From Mesorhizobium sp. RMAD-H1 (GTDB lineage Bacteria > Pseudomonadota > Alphaproteobacteria > Rhizobiales > Rhizobiaceae): DNA of 64,000 nt. Positions 26,964-35,103 of this stretch are shown piece after piece. The stretch covers positions 124,001 through 188,000 of the forward strand of contig NZ_JACHWN010000006.1 of the NCBI RefSeq assembly GCF_014191375.1, in the 5' to 3' direction. The notes under the pieces were generated by a model. The model was not told the origin of the DNA. It saw only the letters and a program-made list of their open reading frames with translations, and ran no database searches. Position 1 is the first letter of the stretch, and each line of letters opens with the position of its first letter. Position numbers and translations under genes: made by a program.

Positions 26964-28481
26964 TCACTTCTTCGGCGTCACATTCCAGAAATGCGGCCAA
27001 TAGGTTGGCGTGTAATCGGAAATCGAAGCGGCCACGCCGGTGAGCGCGTTGAAATTTCCCGCCTTGAACAGCGGCGCGTCGTCATAGATGACGGTCTGGA
27101 TGCCTTCCCACGCCTTGGACTTGGCCTCGTCGCCCGTCGCTTCCATATAGGCCGCGACGGCCTTGGCCTTCTGGTCCGAAACATACCAGCCCGGATAGGT
27201 GTCGGTGATGGTGTTGATCGTGGTCGGGTCGCCGGGGAAATTGGAGTGGGTGATGAAGATGTCCCACTGCTTCGGGTCGGCGCGGCGGGTGGTGAGCGTC
27301 GCCCAATCCACCACCTGCAGGTCGACCTTGAACCCCGCCGCTTCGAGATAGGCCTTGGCCACCTCGCCGATCTTGTAGTGGAATTCATACTGGCGGCTGG
27401 TCATCAGGCGGATCGGCGTGCCGTCATAGCCGGCCTCTGCCATCAGCTTCGCCGCCATTTCCGGGTCGCCCTCGCCGTAGCGCACCACGCCCGCTTCCGT
27501 ATGCCAGAAGAAACCCTTCGGGAAGATCGAGCCGTCGACCGAGAAGAAGCGCTCGTCCGAGAAGGCGGCCAGCATCATGTCGTTGGGGTTGAGCGCCGCC
27601 TGGATCGCCTGACGCAGCGCCTTCTTGGTCAGGACGCCTTCCTTCATGTTCATGTTGAGCGAGGCCCAGCCGGCATTCTCATAAATGACGGGCTTGGCGT
27701 CGCCGCTCCCTTCAACGCGCTCGAAGGCGCTGACCGGCAGGGAATCGGCAAAGTCGAACTGGCCGGAGATCAGGCCCTCGACGCGGGTGTTCGCGTCAGG
27801 CACCGGCACGAAGCGGATTTCCTTGGCGATGGCCACGCGCTTGCCGGCATAATTGCTGGGCTCGCCTTCGGGCGATTTGTAATCCTCGAAGCGCACGAGC
27901 TGCGTATACTGGTCGGGCTTGCGCTCTTTCAGGACATAGGGCCCGGTTCCGACAAATTCGGTGAGCGTGTCGGCAATCTTCTCGGAAGGAAGAATGATGG
28001 AGGCCTGCGACAGCGTCGCAAGCAGCGGCGCGTAGCGCGACTTCAGCTTGATGATGACGGCATGGTCACCGTCCTCGGCAAGGCTCTCCACGATCTCGGC
28101 CACCTGCTTGCCCTTGGAGTTCACCGCCATCCAGCGCTTGAGCGACGCCACCACGTCCTTGGCGTCGAAATCGCTGCCGTCATGGAACTTGACGCCCTCG
28201 CGCAGCGGAATGCGATAGGTGAGCCCATCCTCCGAAATTGTCGGCTGCGCTGCCGCCAGCAGCGGCACCGACTTCCACTCGCCGTCATAGGTGAACAGCG
28301 TCTCGAAGATGTGCTGATCGATCATCAGCACGATATCGGTCGGCGTCTGCATCGCGTCGAGCGTCGGCGGCTCGCCGATGGTCGCCACCGTCAGTATCCC
28401 GTCCGTCTTCTCTTGTGCAAGCGCGAGGCTGCTTGTGCCGGCCAGCGCCGCCAGCGTGATCCAGTAAAGTGCATTGTTCAT
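26964..28481 (-). CDS. Peptide-binding periplasmic protein (SBP_bac_5, DppA-like)
   Basis: The 505-residue protein has a signal peptide ending near LALAQ (about residue 23) and the SBP family 5 fold: GILTVATIGEPPTLD, LREGVKFHDGSDFDAKDVVASLKRW, GTGPYVLKE, ALNPNDMMLAAF. It would bind a peptide or similar solute in the periplasm and pass it to the DppBC permeases. It lies 26 bases downstream of the M81 peptidase gene, within one transcript. The ligand is unknown. Confidence 0.88.
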   Translation of the reverse strand: MNNALYWITLAALAGTSSLALAQEKTDGILTVATIGEPPTLDAMQTPTDIVLMIDQHIFETLFTYDGEWKSVPLLAAAQPTISEDGLTYRIPLREGVKFHDGSDFDAKDVVASLKRWMAVNSKGKQVAEIVESLAEDGDHAVIIKLKSRYAPLLATLSQASIILPSEKIADTLTEFVGTGPYVLKERKPDQYTQLVRFEDYKSPEGEPSNYAGKRVAIAKEIRFVPVPDANTRVEGLISGQFDFADSLPVSAFERVEGSGDAKPVIYENAGWASLNMNMKEGVLTKKALRQAIQAALNPNDMMLAAFSDERFFSVDGSIFPKGFFWHTEAGVVRYGEGDPEMAAKLMAEAGYDGTPIRLMTSRQYEFHYKIGEVAKAYLEAAGFKVDLQVVDWATLTTRRADPKQWDIFITHSNFPGDPTTINTITDTYPGWYVSDQKAKAVAAYMEATGDEAKSKAWEGIQTVIYDDAPLFKAGNFNALTGVAASISDYTPTYWPHFWNVTPKK

Positions 28482-28507
28482 TTTCGCTTCCCCTTTTGTT
28501 TGGCTGT

Positions 28508-29989
28508 TCAGGTCTCAAGGCCCAGCGGGTCGGCAACGCGCGGCCACAATTCGAGGCTTGCCTTGCGGTAAGGCGTCGTTGCCGGGTCCACCGGATAGGA
28601 TGTGGGTGCGGCGATATAGACGATCTGCGAGGCGACCGGCTGGAATCCCGCATGGAAATGATTGGTCGATTTGACCAGCAGGAAGGACTTGGCTGCGAAA
28701 TCGATCCCCTGATTGGAAAAGATGTCCGGCTCATAGGTCTGCGTCCGGCTGGTGATGAGCACGATATCGATGGAGGTGCCGATGAGGCGCACCACCGCGG
28801 CGCGGCCCAGCGTCACGCGACTGTTCTTGAAGCTCTGCCAACCCGCGTCGAAGACGCGCGTTACTGTGACCCGCAGATCGAGCGGCGCCCCGCCATGCGG
28901 GCCGGACTTGCCGCCCAGACGCAGATCAAGCTCCGCCCCCTCTCCCGCCGCATGGCAGAAGGTCACCGCGATCGGATCCCATATCGTTGCAACCGCGAAA
29001 TCGTCAAACCCGCGCTCTGTCATGCGATTGAGGATATGGGTCGCATCCCCCGCCACACCGCCGCCAGGATTATCCCAGACATCGGCGATCACGACGGGCT
29101 TGTCCGGATGCGCGGCGCGAACCGCAAGCGCATGCTCGAGCCCGGCCTCGGTGTCGAACATCGGCATGGCAGTGTGCTTGCGCAGACCGTAAAGTTCGTG
29201 ACCGAGCGAACGCGCCAGCGCGTCGCCTTTCGCCTTGTCATCATCGGTCACCACGACGATGCGGGTTCCCATATCGGGCACATCCCCCGCCATGAAGCCA
29301 TGGATGACAGAGATCGACAGGATGCCGTCCTTGCCCTCCATAGCCTTCAGCCGGTCGACGAAGGAGCGCATCGGCTCGCGGCTGGTCGGGTAGATGGTGA
29401 TCATCCGGCAATCGAAGACGGAGAGCACCGGCCTCACCTCGCCGCGCAACGCGCGGAGCGTCAGCTCCACCACATGTTCTCCACGCTCCTCGAAATCCGT
29501 ATGCGGGAATTCCAGAAAGGCCGCCATCAGATCAAGATTGGCAACGCGCAGCGCGGTCAGATGGCTATGCGGGTCGAACTCCGCCGCGATCAGCACGTCC
29601 GGCCCCACCATCGCCCGGACGCGAGCGAGAAAATCTCCTTCCGGATCGTCATAGCCTTGTGCCGCCATGGCGCCATGAAGCCCGAGCACCACGCCGTCGA
29701 CCGGCAACGCCGCCTGGAGCTCGCCCAGGATCTGGTCGCGCAGCATTTCATAGGTTTGGCGCTGGATGAGGCCCGCCGGCTCCGCCCAGCAGGACGTGCC
29801 CTCGATGACGGTAAAACCTTCCGCGCGCCCGCGGCGACGCAGGATCGGCACGACCGATGAGCAGAGCGTGGGCGTATCCGGATGCTCACCCGGCCCGGCA
29901 TAGAACGCCGCCTTGAAGGCATAGATATCGGTCGGAACAGGGGAGAAGGTGTTAGTTTCCGTCGCAAGCGACGCCGTGAAAATGCGCAT
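28508..29989 (-). CDS. M81-family metallopeptidase (MlrC / microcystinase C-like)
   Basis: The protein has 493 residues from the ATG at 29989, which begins with the conserved MRIFTASLATETNTFSP. The family's likely zinc region is visible: the Glu in ATETN, GLHGAM, and AEFDPHSHLT followed by FPHTDFEERG. MlrC is known for cleaving linearised microcystin products, which contain unusual D- and beta-amino acids. Most genomic members are of unknown substrate. No clear Shine-Dalgarno precedes the chosen start, and the frame is open to 30076. Gene order (DSD1-type enzyme, this gene, dipeptide transporter) suggests hydrolysis of an imported, D-residue-containing peptide; that is inference. Confidence 0.85.
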   Translation of the reverse strand: MRIFTASLATETNTFSPVPTDIYAFKAAFYAGPGEHPDTPTLCSSVVPILRRRGRAEGFTVIEGTSCWAEPAGLIQRQTYEMLRDQILGELQAALPVDGVVLGLHGAMAAQGYDDPEGDFLARVRAMVGPDVLIAAEFDPHSHLTALRVANLDLMAAFLEFPHTDFEERGEHVVELTLRALRGEVRPVLSVFDCRMITIYPTSREPMRSFVDRLKAMEGKDGILSISVIHGFMAGDVPDMGTRIVVVTDDDKAKGDALARSLGHELYGLRKHTAMPMFDTEAGLEHALAVRAAHPDKPVVIADVWDNPGGGVAGDATHILNRMTERGFDDFAVATIWDPIAVTFCHAAGEGAELDLRLGGKSGPHGGAPLDLRVTVTRVFDAGWQSFKNSRVTLGRAAVVRLIGTSIDIVLITSRTQTYEPDIFSNQGIDFAAKSFLLVKSTNHFHAGFQPVASQIVYIAAPTSYPVDPATTPYRKASLELWPRVADPLGLET

Positions 29990-30019
29990 GTGGTGAAGGG
30001 TACCCGTTTGTTCCGCACT

Positions 30020-30032
30020 GTAAATTTTTTTC
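30020..30032. promoter_or_regulatory. Candidate RpiR-type operator upstream of the M81 gene
   Basis: On the minus strand this reads GAAAAAAATTTAC. It matches 10 of 13 positions of the palindrome GAAAAT-C-ATTTTC found between rpiR and the DSD1-type gene. It ends 31 bases before the peptidase start. Binding by the local RpiR protein is inferred. Confidence 0.35.
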
Positions 30033-30210
30033 TCGATAATGTGAAGAAAAGCTATAAAGTCAACCGTATTCCGCATGGATGGCGGAATTTATGTAATTTT
30101 TTTACGATAGCATATCCGAATGGACTTCAACTAATGGCCGAGTCCCAAACTTGTGAGAAACGGGTCTCGTTGAAACGTCCTCGTTAGGAGAGAAAACATC
30201 CCTTCCCGTC

Positions 30211-30233
30211 ATTCCAGTGCTTGTCACTGGAAT
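30211..30233. repeat. Intergenic palindrome (ATTCCAGTG hairpin)
   Basis: A perfect 9-bp stem ATTCCAGTG / CACTGGAAT with a 5-base loop (CTTGT) lies near a left edge reading CGTCATTCCAG. A right flank with CAAGACGAGGATGAC follows. This pattern resembles a dispersed palindromic element of Rhizobiales genomes. It may also act as the terminator of the DSD1-type gene, although no T run follows. Confidence 0.55.
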
Positions 30234-30355
30234 CCATGCCTCGGCCATTCCACTGCCATCACGGCTCAGAACGGTTTTGAAATGGCGCCGATTGCCGAAT
30301 CTGAATTCATCATGGCATCACTCATCGGTGCCCGATTCTTCAAGACGAGGATGAC

Positions 30356-31444
30356 TCACCACACCGTCCCGCGCGCCGCGACGGGTTCAATCCGCGTCAC
30401 GATGCCATCGCGGTGAAACACCATGCGGTCGAAAAGATTGCTCACCACGCAGGTATGATTGGGAACGATCCTCACCATCTGCCCCACGTCCGGGAAAGCC
30501 GATTGGCAATCCTTCAAATCCACCACCGCGTGTTCCTCCGACAGGGAGACGATGCGCGCGCCCTCGAAGCCGTCGATCATGCCGTAATCGCTGAAGCCCA
30601 GGAGGTCGGATGTTAGCGCCTTCGAACCCGCATCGAGCACCGCGCGGTACGGCGCGGGGCGTGAGACGACGGTGGCGAGAATGTGCATTGCCAGATCATC
30701 CGCCGTGCAATGGCCCGCGCGCACCATGCTGCGGTCATTATAGACATAGGTTCCGGCGCGATGCTCGGTCGCGGAAGGCACGAGATGCGCCGAGAAGAGA
30801 TCAGGCGATCCGCCATTGGAGCGGATGGGGCAGTCGATACCTTTGGCTGTCAGCAGCTCCATCGCGCGGGTGATGAATGCCTCCACCTGCGCCGCCCCCC
30901 CGATGGCCGGATAGGTGAGAATCCCGGCAAAGCGAAGGCCCGGCGCGGCGGCGATCTTTTCAGCAAGCGCGCTCGCGGCTTCCGGCGTCTGCACGCCGCA
31001 GCGCTTGCCGCCCGTATCGCATTCGACCAGCACGGCAAGCGGCTTTGCGCCATCGAATGCCGCCGCCAGCCCTCTGACGACCGCCTCGCTGTCCGCCACC
31101 ACGGCAAGCCGCGCCACCCGCTCATTGAGCGCCTTGAGACGCTTCAGCTTCGCCGCGCCGAGGATGTTGTAGGTGATCAATATGTCATCGAAGCCGGCAT
31201 CAGCGAAGACCTCCGCCTCGCTCACCTTCTGGCAATTGATGCCGACCGCCCCCGCCTTGAGCTGCTGGCGGGCAATGGCCGGAATCTTGTGGGTCTTGAT
31301 ATGCGGGCGGAACGCCTTGCCGTGCCGGTTGCAATAAGCCTGCGCTTTCTCGATATTGGCGGCAAGCCGGCCCTCGTCGACAACCGGCATGGGGGTGACG
31401 ATCTCAACGAGCGGCGTGCCGATTTCCGGCCAGGGATAGTTCAT
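30356..31444 (-). CDS. DSD1-family PLP enzyme (D-serine dehydratase / D-threonine aldolase-like)
   Basis: The protein has 362 residues from the ATG at 31444 (GAGGTG five bases upstream; a GTG nine bases earlier is possible). It is a fold-type III PLP protein. The alanine-racemase-like barrel begins with TPMPVVDEGRLAANIEKAQ and FRPHIKTHK (residues 46-53, carrying the Schiff-base lysine). The C-terminal domain keeps the metal-binding His-x-Cys (PNHTCVVSN). Family members dehydrate D-Ser, cleave D-Thr or act on beta-hydroxy-D-Asp; the sequence does not decide which. It is divergent from the RpiR gene. With RidA and the M81 peptidase nearby, a role in D-amino-acid catabolism is likely. Confidence 0.83.
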   Translation of the reverse strand: MNYPWPEIGTPLVEIVTPMPVVDEGRLAANIEKAQAYCNRHGKAFRPHIKTHKIPAIARQQLKAGAVGINCQKVSEAEVFADAGFDDILITYNILGAAKLKRLKALNERVARLAVVADSEAVVRGLAAAFDGAKPLAVLVECDTGGKRCGVQTPEAASALAEKIAAAPGLRFAGILTYPAIGGAAQVEAFITRAMELLTAKGIDCPIRSNGGSPDLFSAHLVPSATEHRAGTYVYNDRSMVRAGHCTADDLAMHILATVVSRPAPYRAVLDAGSKALTSDLLGFSDYGMIDGFEGARIVSLSEEHAVVDLKDCQSAFPDVGQMVRIVPNHTCVVSNLFDRMVFHRDGIVTRIEPVAARGTVW

Positions 31445-31488
31445 GGATGACACCTCGCATGATTGCAGCTATGGGACCATAGTGTTTA

Positions 31489-31501
31489 GAAAATCATTTT
31501 C
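31489..31501. promoter_or_regulatory. Candidate RpiR operator between rpiR and the DSD1-type gene
   Basis: GAAAAT-C-ATTTTC is a perfect 6+6 palindrome centred between the divergent genes, 14 bases before the rpiR start and 45 bases before the DSD1-type start. A second palindrome, CTATGG-GA-CCATAG, lies at 31469-31482. Similar versions of the first occur upstream of the M81 and ridA genes. Confidence 0.45.
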
Positions 31502-31514
31502 ATAGAAGCCTCGC

Positions 31515-32378
31515 ATGGACCTTTTCCGCGCCCTTTCCGATGAAGACGGCAATCTTTCCGCCCTGGAAAAGAAGCTCGCGCAGCTCGTGCTGGAGGACGT
31601 GGATTTCGTCGTCAACGCCTCGATCAGCGATCTGGCCGAGCGCGCCGGGGTCTCGCCGCCCACGGTCACGCGCTTCTGCCGCAGGCTTGGATGCCAAGGC
31701 TATTCCGACTTCAAGGTCCAGCTCGCAAAGATGACCTATGTGGGCCTGCGCTATCTGAAGCCCGAAGCGCCGACGGCCACGCCTGCGGAAGTCGCCGAGG
31801 ATATCATCACCAAGGCCCAGAATGCGCTCTTCCAGCTTCATGGCCAGCTCGACCTCGTCGCGCTCGACAAGGCGGCGCATCTGCTGCGCGGTGCGCAGTT
31901 CATCCAGGCCTTCGGCGCAAGCGGCAATTCGGCAATGATCGTCAACGAGCTGCACAATAGGCTCTTCCGGCTCGGATGCCGCATCAACGCCTCGAACGAC
32001 CATAACATGAACCTGATGCTCTCCGCCGCGGCGGAACCCGGCACGGTGGTGTTCGGCTCCTCCTTCACGGGGCGCGACGTTGGCTTCGTCCACTGCCTCG
32101 AGCTTGCCCGGCAACGCTCCATTCCGACCATCGTCATCACCCAGAGCAATTCCCCGGTCGCCCGCGCGGCGGATGTGGTGATCGCCATCGACCTGCCGGA
32201 GGGGAAGAACATCTTCCGTCCCACCTCGACCCGGTATGCCTATCTCGCCACCATCGATATCCTCGCCAATCTCGTCGCCTATGCGGACCGTAACCGGGCC
32301 ATCAGGGCGCTGCGCAGCATAAAGGAAGAGCTGGTCAACCGCCGCGACGGCGACGACCGCCAGTTGTTGGGAGACTGA
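31515..32378 (+). CDS. MurR/RpiR-family transcriptional regulator
   Basis: The 287-residue protein has an N-terminal RpiR helix-turn-helix (about 1-77; LVLEDVDFVVNASISDLAERAGVSPPTVTRFCRRLGCQGYSDFK). A SIS sugar-isomerase-like domain follows (about 125-260; FIQAFGASGNSAMIVNEL, GSSFTGRDVGFVHCLELARQ, IVITQSNSPVARAADVVIAI). SIS domains usually sense phosphosugars, but many rhizobial members control peptide or amino-acid genes. It lies between the divergent DSD1-type gene and the convergent ridA gene, so it most likely regulates this catabolic set. The start lacks a strong Shine-Dalgarno. Confidence 0.88.
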   Translation: MDLFRALSDEDGNLSALEKKLAQLVLEDVDFVVNASISDLAERAGVSPPTVTRFCRRLGCQGYSDFKVQLAKMTYVGLRYLKPEAPTATPAEVAEDIITKAQNALFQLHGQLDLVALDKAAHLLRGAQFIQAFGASGNSAMIVNELHNRLFRLGCRINASNDHNMNLMLSAAAEPGTVVFGSSFTGRDVGFVHCLELARQRSIPTIVITQSNSPVARAADVVIAIDLPEGKNIFRPTSTRYAYLATIDILANLVAYADRNRAIRALRSIKEELVNRRDGDDRQLLGD

Positions 32379-32390
32379 GCGCGTTCAGTC
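32373..32390. terminator. Small hairpin at the rpiR/ridA convergent stop codons
   Basis: GACTGA-N6-TCAGTC is a 6-bp inverted repeat that contains the stop codons of both convergent genes. It is short and has no T run, so termination is only a possibility. Confidence 0.3.
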
Positions 32391-32783
32391 GTCCAAAGGC
32401 TTATAGGCGATGACGTCCATCTCCACCTTCGCATCGACCATCAGCGGCGACTGGACCGTGGAGCGCGCCGGCGGATGATCGATGAAATGCTTCTCGAACG
32501 CGGCATTGAAGCTCGAGAAATCACGCGCATCGTCCAGCCAGACATTGACCTTCACCACATCGGCGAGCGTGCAGTCGGCAAGCGCCAGAACGCTTTTGAC
32601 ATTGGCGATGACCTGCTCCGTCTGGGCGACGATATTGCCGCTAACGACCTCGCCATCGACAGTGGGCACCTGGCCCGACACATAGACGAAATCTCCCGCG
32701 CGGACGGCCTTGGCGAAAGGGCGACGCTGGCCGCCGGCCTGATTGTCGGCAGCCTCGAAACGGATCAGCTTTTTATGGCTCAC
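32385..32783 (-). CDS. RidA/YjgF-family enamine/imine deaminase
   Basis: The 132-residue protein has the RidA fold: FVYVSGQVPTVDGEVV, VKVNVWLDDARDFSSFNAAFEKHF, and the conserved PARSTVQSPLMVDAKVEMDVIAY with the catalytic Arg and the downstream Glu. RidA proteins hydrolyse reactive 2-aminoacrylate and related imines released by PLP dehydratases. That fits the DSD1-type dehydratase/aldolase two genes away. It converges on rpiR with a 6-base gap and carries its own upstream operator-like motif. Confidence 0.9.
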   Translation of the reverse strand: MSHKKLIRFEAADNQAGGQRRPFAKAVRAGDFVYVSGQVPTVDGEVVSGNIVAQTEQVIANVKSVLALADCTLADVVKVNVWLDDARDFSSFNAAFEKHFIDHPPARSTVQSPLMVDAKVEMDVIAYKPLDD

Positions 32784-32865
32784 GGCAAACCCTGTAATTC
32801 TTTTTCAAATTCGGTATCACAGACAGCGAGTTACCTGATATTTCGACGGGAATCCACAAAGGAAT

Positions 32866-32878
32866 GAAAATTATTTAA
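32866..32878. promoter_or_regulatory. Candidate RpiR-type operator upstream of ridA
   Basis: GAAAAT-T-ATTTAA matches 10 of the 12 arm positions of the palindrome at 31489-31501. It lies 82 bases upstream of the ridA start in an AT-rich stretch. The regulatory link is inferred. Confidence 0.33.
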
Positions 32879-32944
32879 ACCAGACACTGGCCGGCAGATG
32901 GCAACGCCCCGACCGGCTTCGAATGACAGCGCCCCTTCTTTAGC

Positions 32945-33553
32945 CTATTGGCCATGGCACCCGCAGGAGGCAAGCTCTTCCACTTCTTCCGGCGATTTGT
33001 CCTTCCAGTATCTGCTGTAATTCTCCATCGAGGCGAAGCTGCCGCCCAGCATCCGGTCGATATAGAGCGTTCCGTTGAGATGATCGATTTCATGCTGCAG
33101 GATGCGGGCATACCAGCCCTGTGCCTCGATGCGCACGGGTTCCCCCTTGTGATTGAGGCAATCCACCTGCACCGTCGGCGCGCGGGGCACGAGGGCGGTG
33201 AACCCTGGAAGGCTCAGGCAACCTTCGAAGAAGACCACATCGGGCTCGGACAGGAGCCGGATTCTTGGATTGATGACGACGTGAAAGGGCACCGGAGTCC
33301 GCCCGCGCCGGACAAGATCCTCTTCGGCAACGCCCTTGTGATATTCGGGCCGGTCCTCGATGACCGCCAATTGCAGCGACATGCCTACCTGAGGTGCCGC
33401 AAGCCCTACGCCGGGGGCATCGCGCATCGTTTCGCGCATCTGCTCGATCAACTGCTGGATCGACGGCGAATGGATTTCCTCCACCGTCAGTTCCCGCCCC
33501 ACCTGCCGGAGGACGGGCTCGCCAACCGTGGAAATTTTAAGACGCAGCGACAT
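32945..33553 (-). CDS. def: Peptide deformylase
   Basis: The 202-residue metalloenzyme removes the formyl group from nascent proteins. All three motifs are present: GVGLAAPQVG (I), EGCLSLPG with the metal Cys (II) and QHEIDHLNG with the two metal His and the catalytic Glu (III). It has an insertion around EYHKGVAEEDLVRRGRTPV and an extra C-terminal tail ending in SCGCHGQ. Length is above the E. coli enzyme (169), and genomes of this kind usually carry another def copy near fmt. It is a single-gene unit. Confidence 0.93.
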   Translation of the reverse strand: MSLRLKISTVGEPVLRQVGRELTVEEIHSPSIQQLIEQMRETMRDAPGVGLAAPQVGMSLQLAVIEDRPEYHKGVAEEDLVRRGRTPVPFHVVINPRIRLLSEPDVVFFEGCLSLPGFTALVPRAPTVQVDCLNHKGEPVRIEAQGWYARILQHEIDHLNGTLYIDRMLGGSFASMENYSRYWKDKSPEEVEELASCGCHGQ

Positions 33554-33730
33554 GGCAAAACCCTTTCTTCATGAAAAAAGCGACTAAATAGGAAAAGCAA
33601 GACTACAGCACAAATACGGCTGGCCAGAAGAGAACACCGGAACATGGTTCTCTCTTTTCCTCAGGCCGATCGTGTATACTGACCCCGATTCCGAGGCTCG
33701 ACGAATATCCTGCCGGCACCAGTATCCGCC

Positions 33731-34045
33731 ATGGAGGCATCATTGGATCTACGATTGAAAGGGTTTCTCGCCGGTTCCGGCCTCGTCATCATCGTCGCAT
33801 CCATCATCCTGGTCTTTACCGATCTGCCAAGGGCCGAGAGGCATGTCGCCGCGCCGCGCCTGATCTCCGAATGCGAAAAGGAAATCGTCGATGCCGTTCT
33901 GACCCCGACCTGGAGCGACGCCCGCCGGCACGACATGGCCCTCGAGATCAAGCAATGCGACGAAGCGGGCCTGGTTACACCGGAGGAGAAGGAATATTTC
34001 CTGAGCAGTCCGCTCGGCGACGAGATGAGGATGCAAGGATACTGA
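33731..34045 (+). CDS. Small single-pass membrane protein, function unknown
   Basis: The 104-residue protein is not recognised. A short N-terminal basic stretch precedes one hydrophobic segment (residues about 11-28; FLAGSGLVIIVASIILVF). A soluble tail of about 75 residues then holds two Cys (ECEKE, KQCDEAG) and a C-terminal EEKEYFLSSPLGDEM. A TATACT -10-like hexamer lies at 33675-33680. Codon use resembles its neighbours, so I treat it as real. The following 34046-34266 gap shows nothing notable. Confidence 0.6.
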   Translation: MEASLDLRLKGFLAGSGLVIIVASIILVFTDLPRAERHVAAPRLISECEKEIVDAVLTPTWSDARRHDMALEIKQCDEAGLVTPEEKEYFLSSPLGDEMRMQGY

Positions 34046-34266
34046 CCGCCTAGAAGGGACGAGAAGCCAACGATTTTCCATCATCTTCGAGCTGCACGGT
34101 TACCAGCATGACATCTGCCCTGTGCAGGCTCTGCAGATCTGTTGCCCGGTGTTACGACCATCATCGAGGAAGGAAAAGGCACGGAACCTCCGCCTTGCGG
34201 CGGCCACTCCAAAAGCGAAAAATTCCTCGCATGATGAGCCGGAAATAGCCCTATCAGGCGATGCGA

Positions 34267-35103
34267 TCAGCCCTGCGCCGGACTCCACTTGCCGCGCGCG
34301 ATGAAAAAGGGATTGGCAAAATCGCAGCCATCAGGCTCTTTGCGCTTGCCATAGACGAGGGGGGTACCCTCGGTCGTCCAGGTTCCGCCGCCGGCGGCGC
34401 GCAGCACCGCGTCTCCCGCAGCGGTATCCCACTCCATGGTCCGCCCGAAGCGCGGATAGATATCCGCCGCGCCTCGGGCCACGAGACAGAATTTGAGCGA
34501 GGAGCCGACCGAGACGCATTCGGCAATGGCGAAACCGGCGAGATAGTCGTCCGTTTCCGCCGTGCGGTGCGAGCGGCTGGCGACCGCAATCATCCGTTCA
34601 GGGCATGCGCGCGCGGCGATCCGGCAGTATGGCCCCGGACGCCCCTCTGCATCGACCTCGGCCTCGCGTGCACCGTCCGGCCCGCCGGAAAAGAGCATCC
34701 TGCGCGCGGGCGCATAGACGACGCCGAGAACTGGCATGCCGTGGTCGATGAGGGCGATATTGACCGTGAAATCACCGTTTCGCCCAACAAACTCCCGCGT
34801 TCCGTCGAGAGGATCGACGAGATAGAAACGATCGCCGAGGTCACCCGGCATCCGCCCCTCGGATATCTCCTCCTCGGCGACAACGGGGATGTTGGGTGTG
34901 GCTCCGCGCAATGCCGCCAGGATCACCGCTTCCGCCGCCTTGTCGGCCTGGGTCACTGGTGAGTTGTCGCCCTTGAGCAGGACATCGAAATCACCGGCAT
35001 AGATCTCCATGATAGCCCGCCCCGCATCGATCGCAGCGGTCTCCATCACCGACAGAAGCCCACTGTAATCGACCGCACTGTCAGCGTAGGAAAGGGTGCT
35101 CAT
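34267..35103 (-). CDS. cysQ: 3'(2'),5'-bisphosphate nucleotidase
   Basis: The 278-residue inositol-monophosphatase-fold enzyme hydrolyses the PAP formed in sulfate assimilation. Li-sensitive phosphatase motifs are visible: VAEEE, LVDPLDGTREF (metal binding) and MEWDTAAGDAVLRAAGG. It starts immediately after the cysNC stop codon, making it the last gene of the cysD-cysNC-cysQ operon. Confidence 0.92.
   Translation of the reverse strand: MSTLSYADSAVDYSGLLSVMETAAIDAGRAIMEIYAGDFDVLLKGDNSPVTQADKAAEAVILAALRGATPNIPVVAEEEISEGRMPGDLGDRFYLVDPLDGTREFVGRNGDFTVNIALIDHGMPVLGVVYAPARRMLFSGGPDGAREAEVDAEGRPGPYCRIAARACPERMIAVASRSHRTAETDDYLAGFAIAECVSVGSSLKFCLVARGAADIYPRFGRTMEWDTAAGDAVLRAAGGGTWTTEGTPLVYGKRKEPDGCDFANPFFIARGKWSPAQG

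Larger units (their letters stand above)
29990..30355. other. AT-rich intergenic region between DSD1-type and M81 genes
   Basis: The 366 bases contain no gene I can support. From the peptidase side they hold an operator-like site (30020-30032), an inverted repeat ATTCCGC-N7-GCGGAAT (30068-30088), and an AT-rich stretch with probable promoter elements. A second part (about 30195-30355) resembles a Rhizobiales intergenic repeat with a hairpin at 30211-30233. The size and AT content suggest that the peptidase-transporter run has its own promoter here. Confidence 0.5.

Noticed and set aside
34046-34266. Possible short gene between the small membrane protein and cysQ.
   Set aside because: A 60-codon plus-strand frame (34122-34304) overlaps the end of cysQ, has no clear ribosome site and no recognisable sequence.
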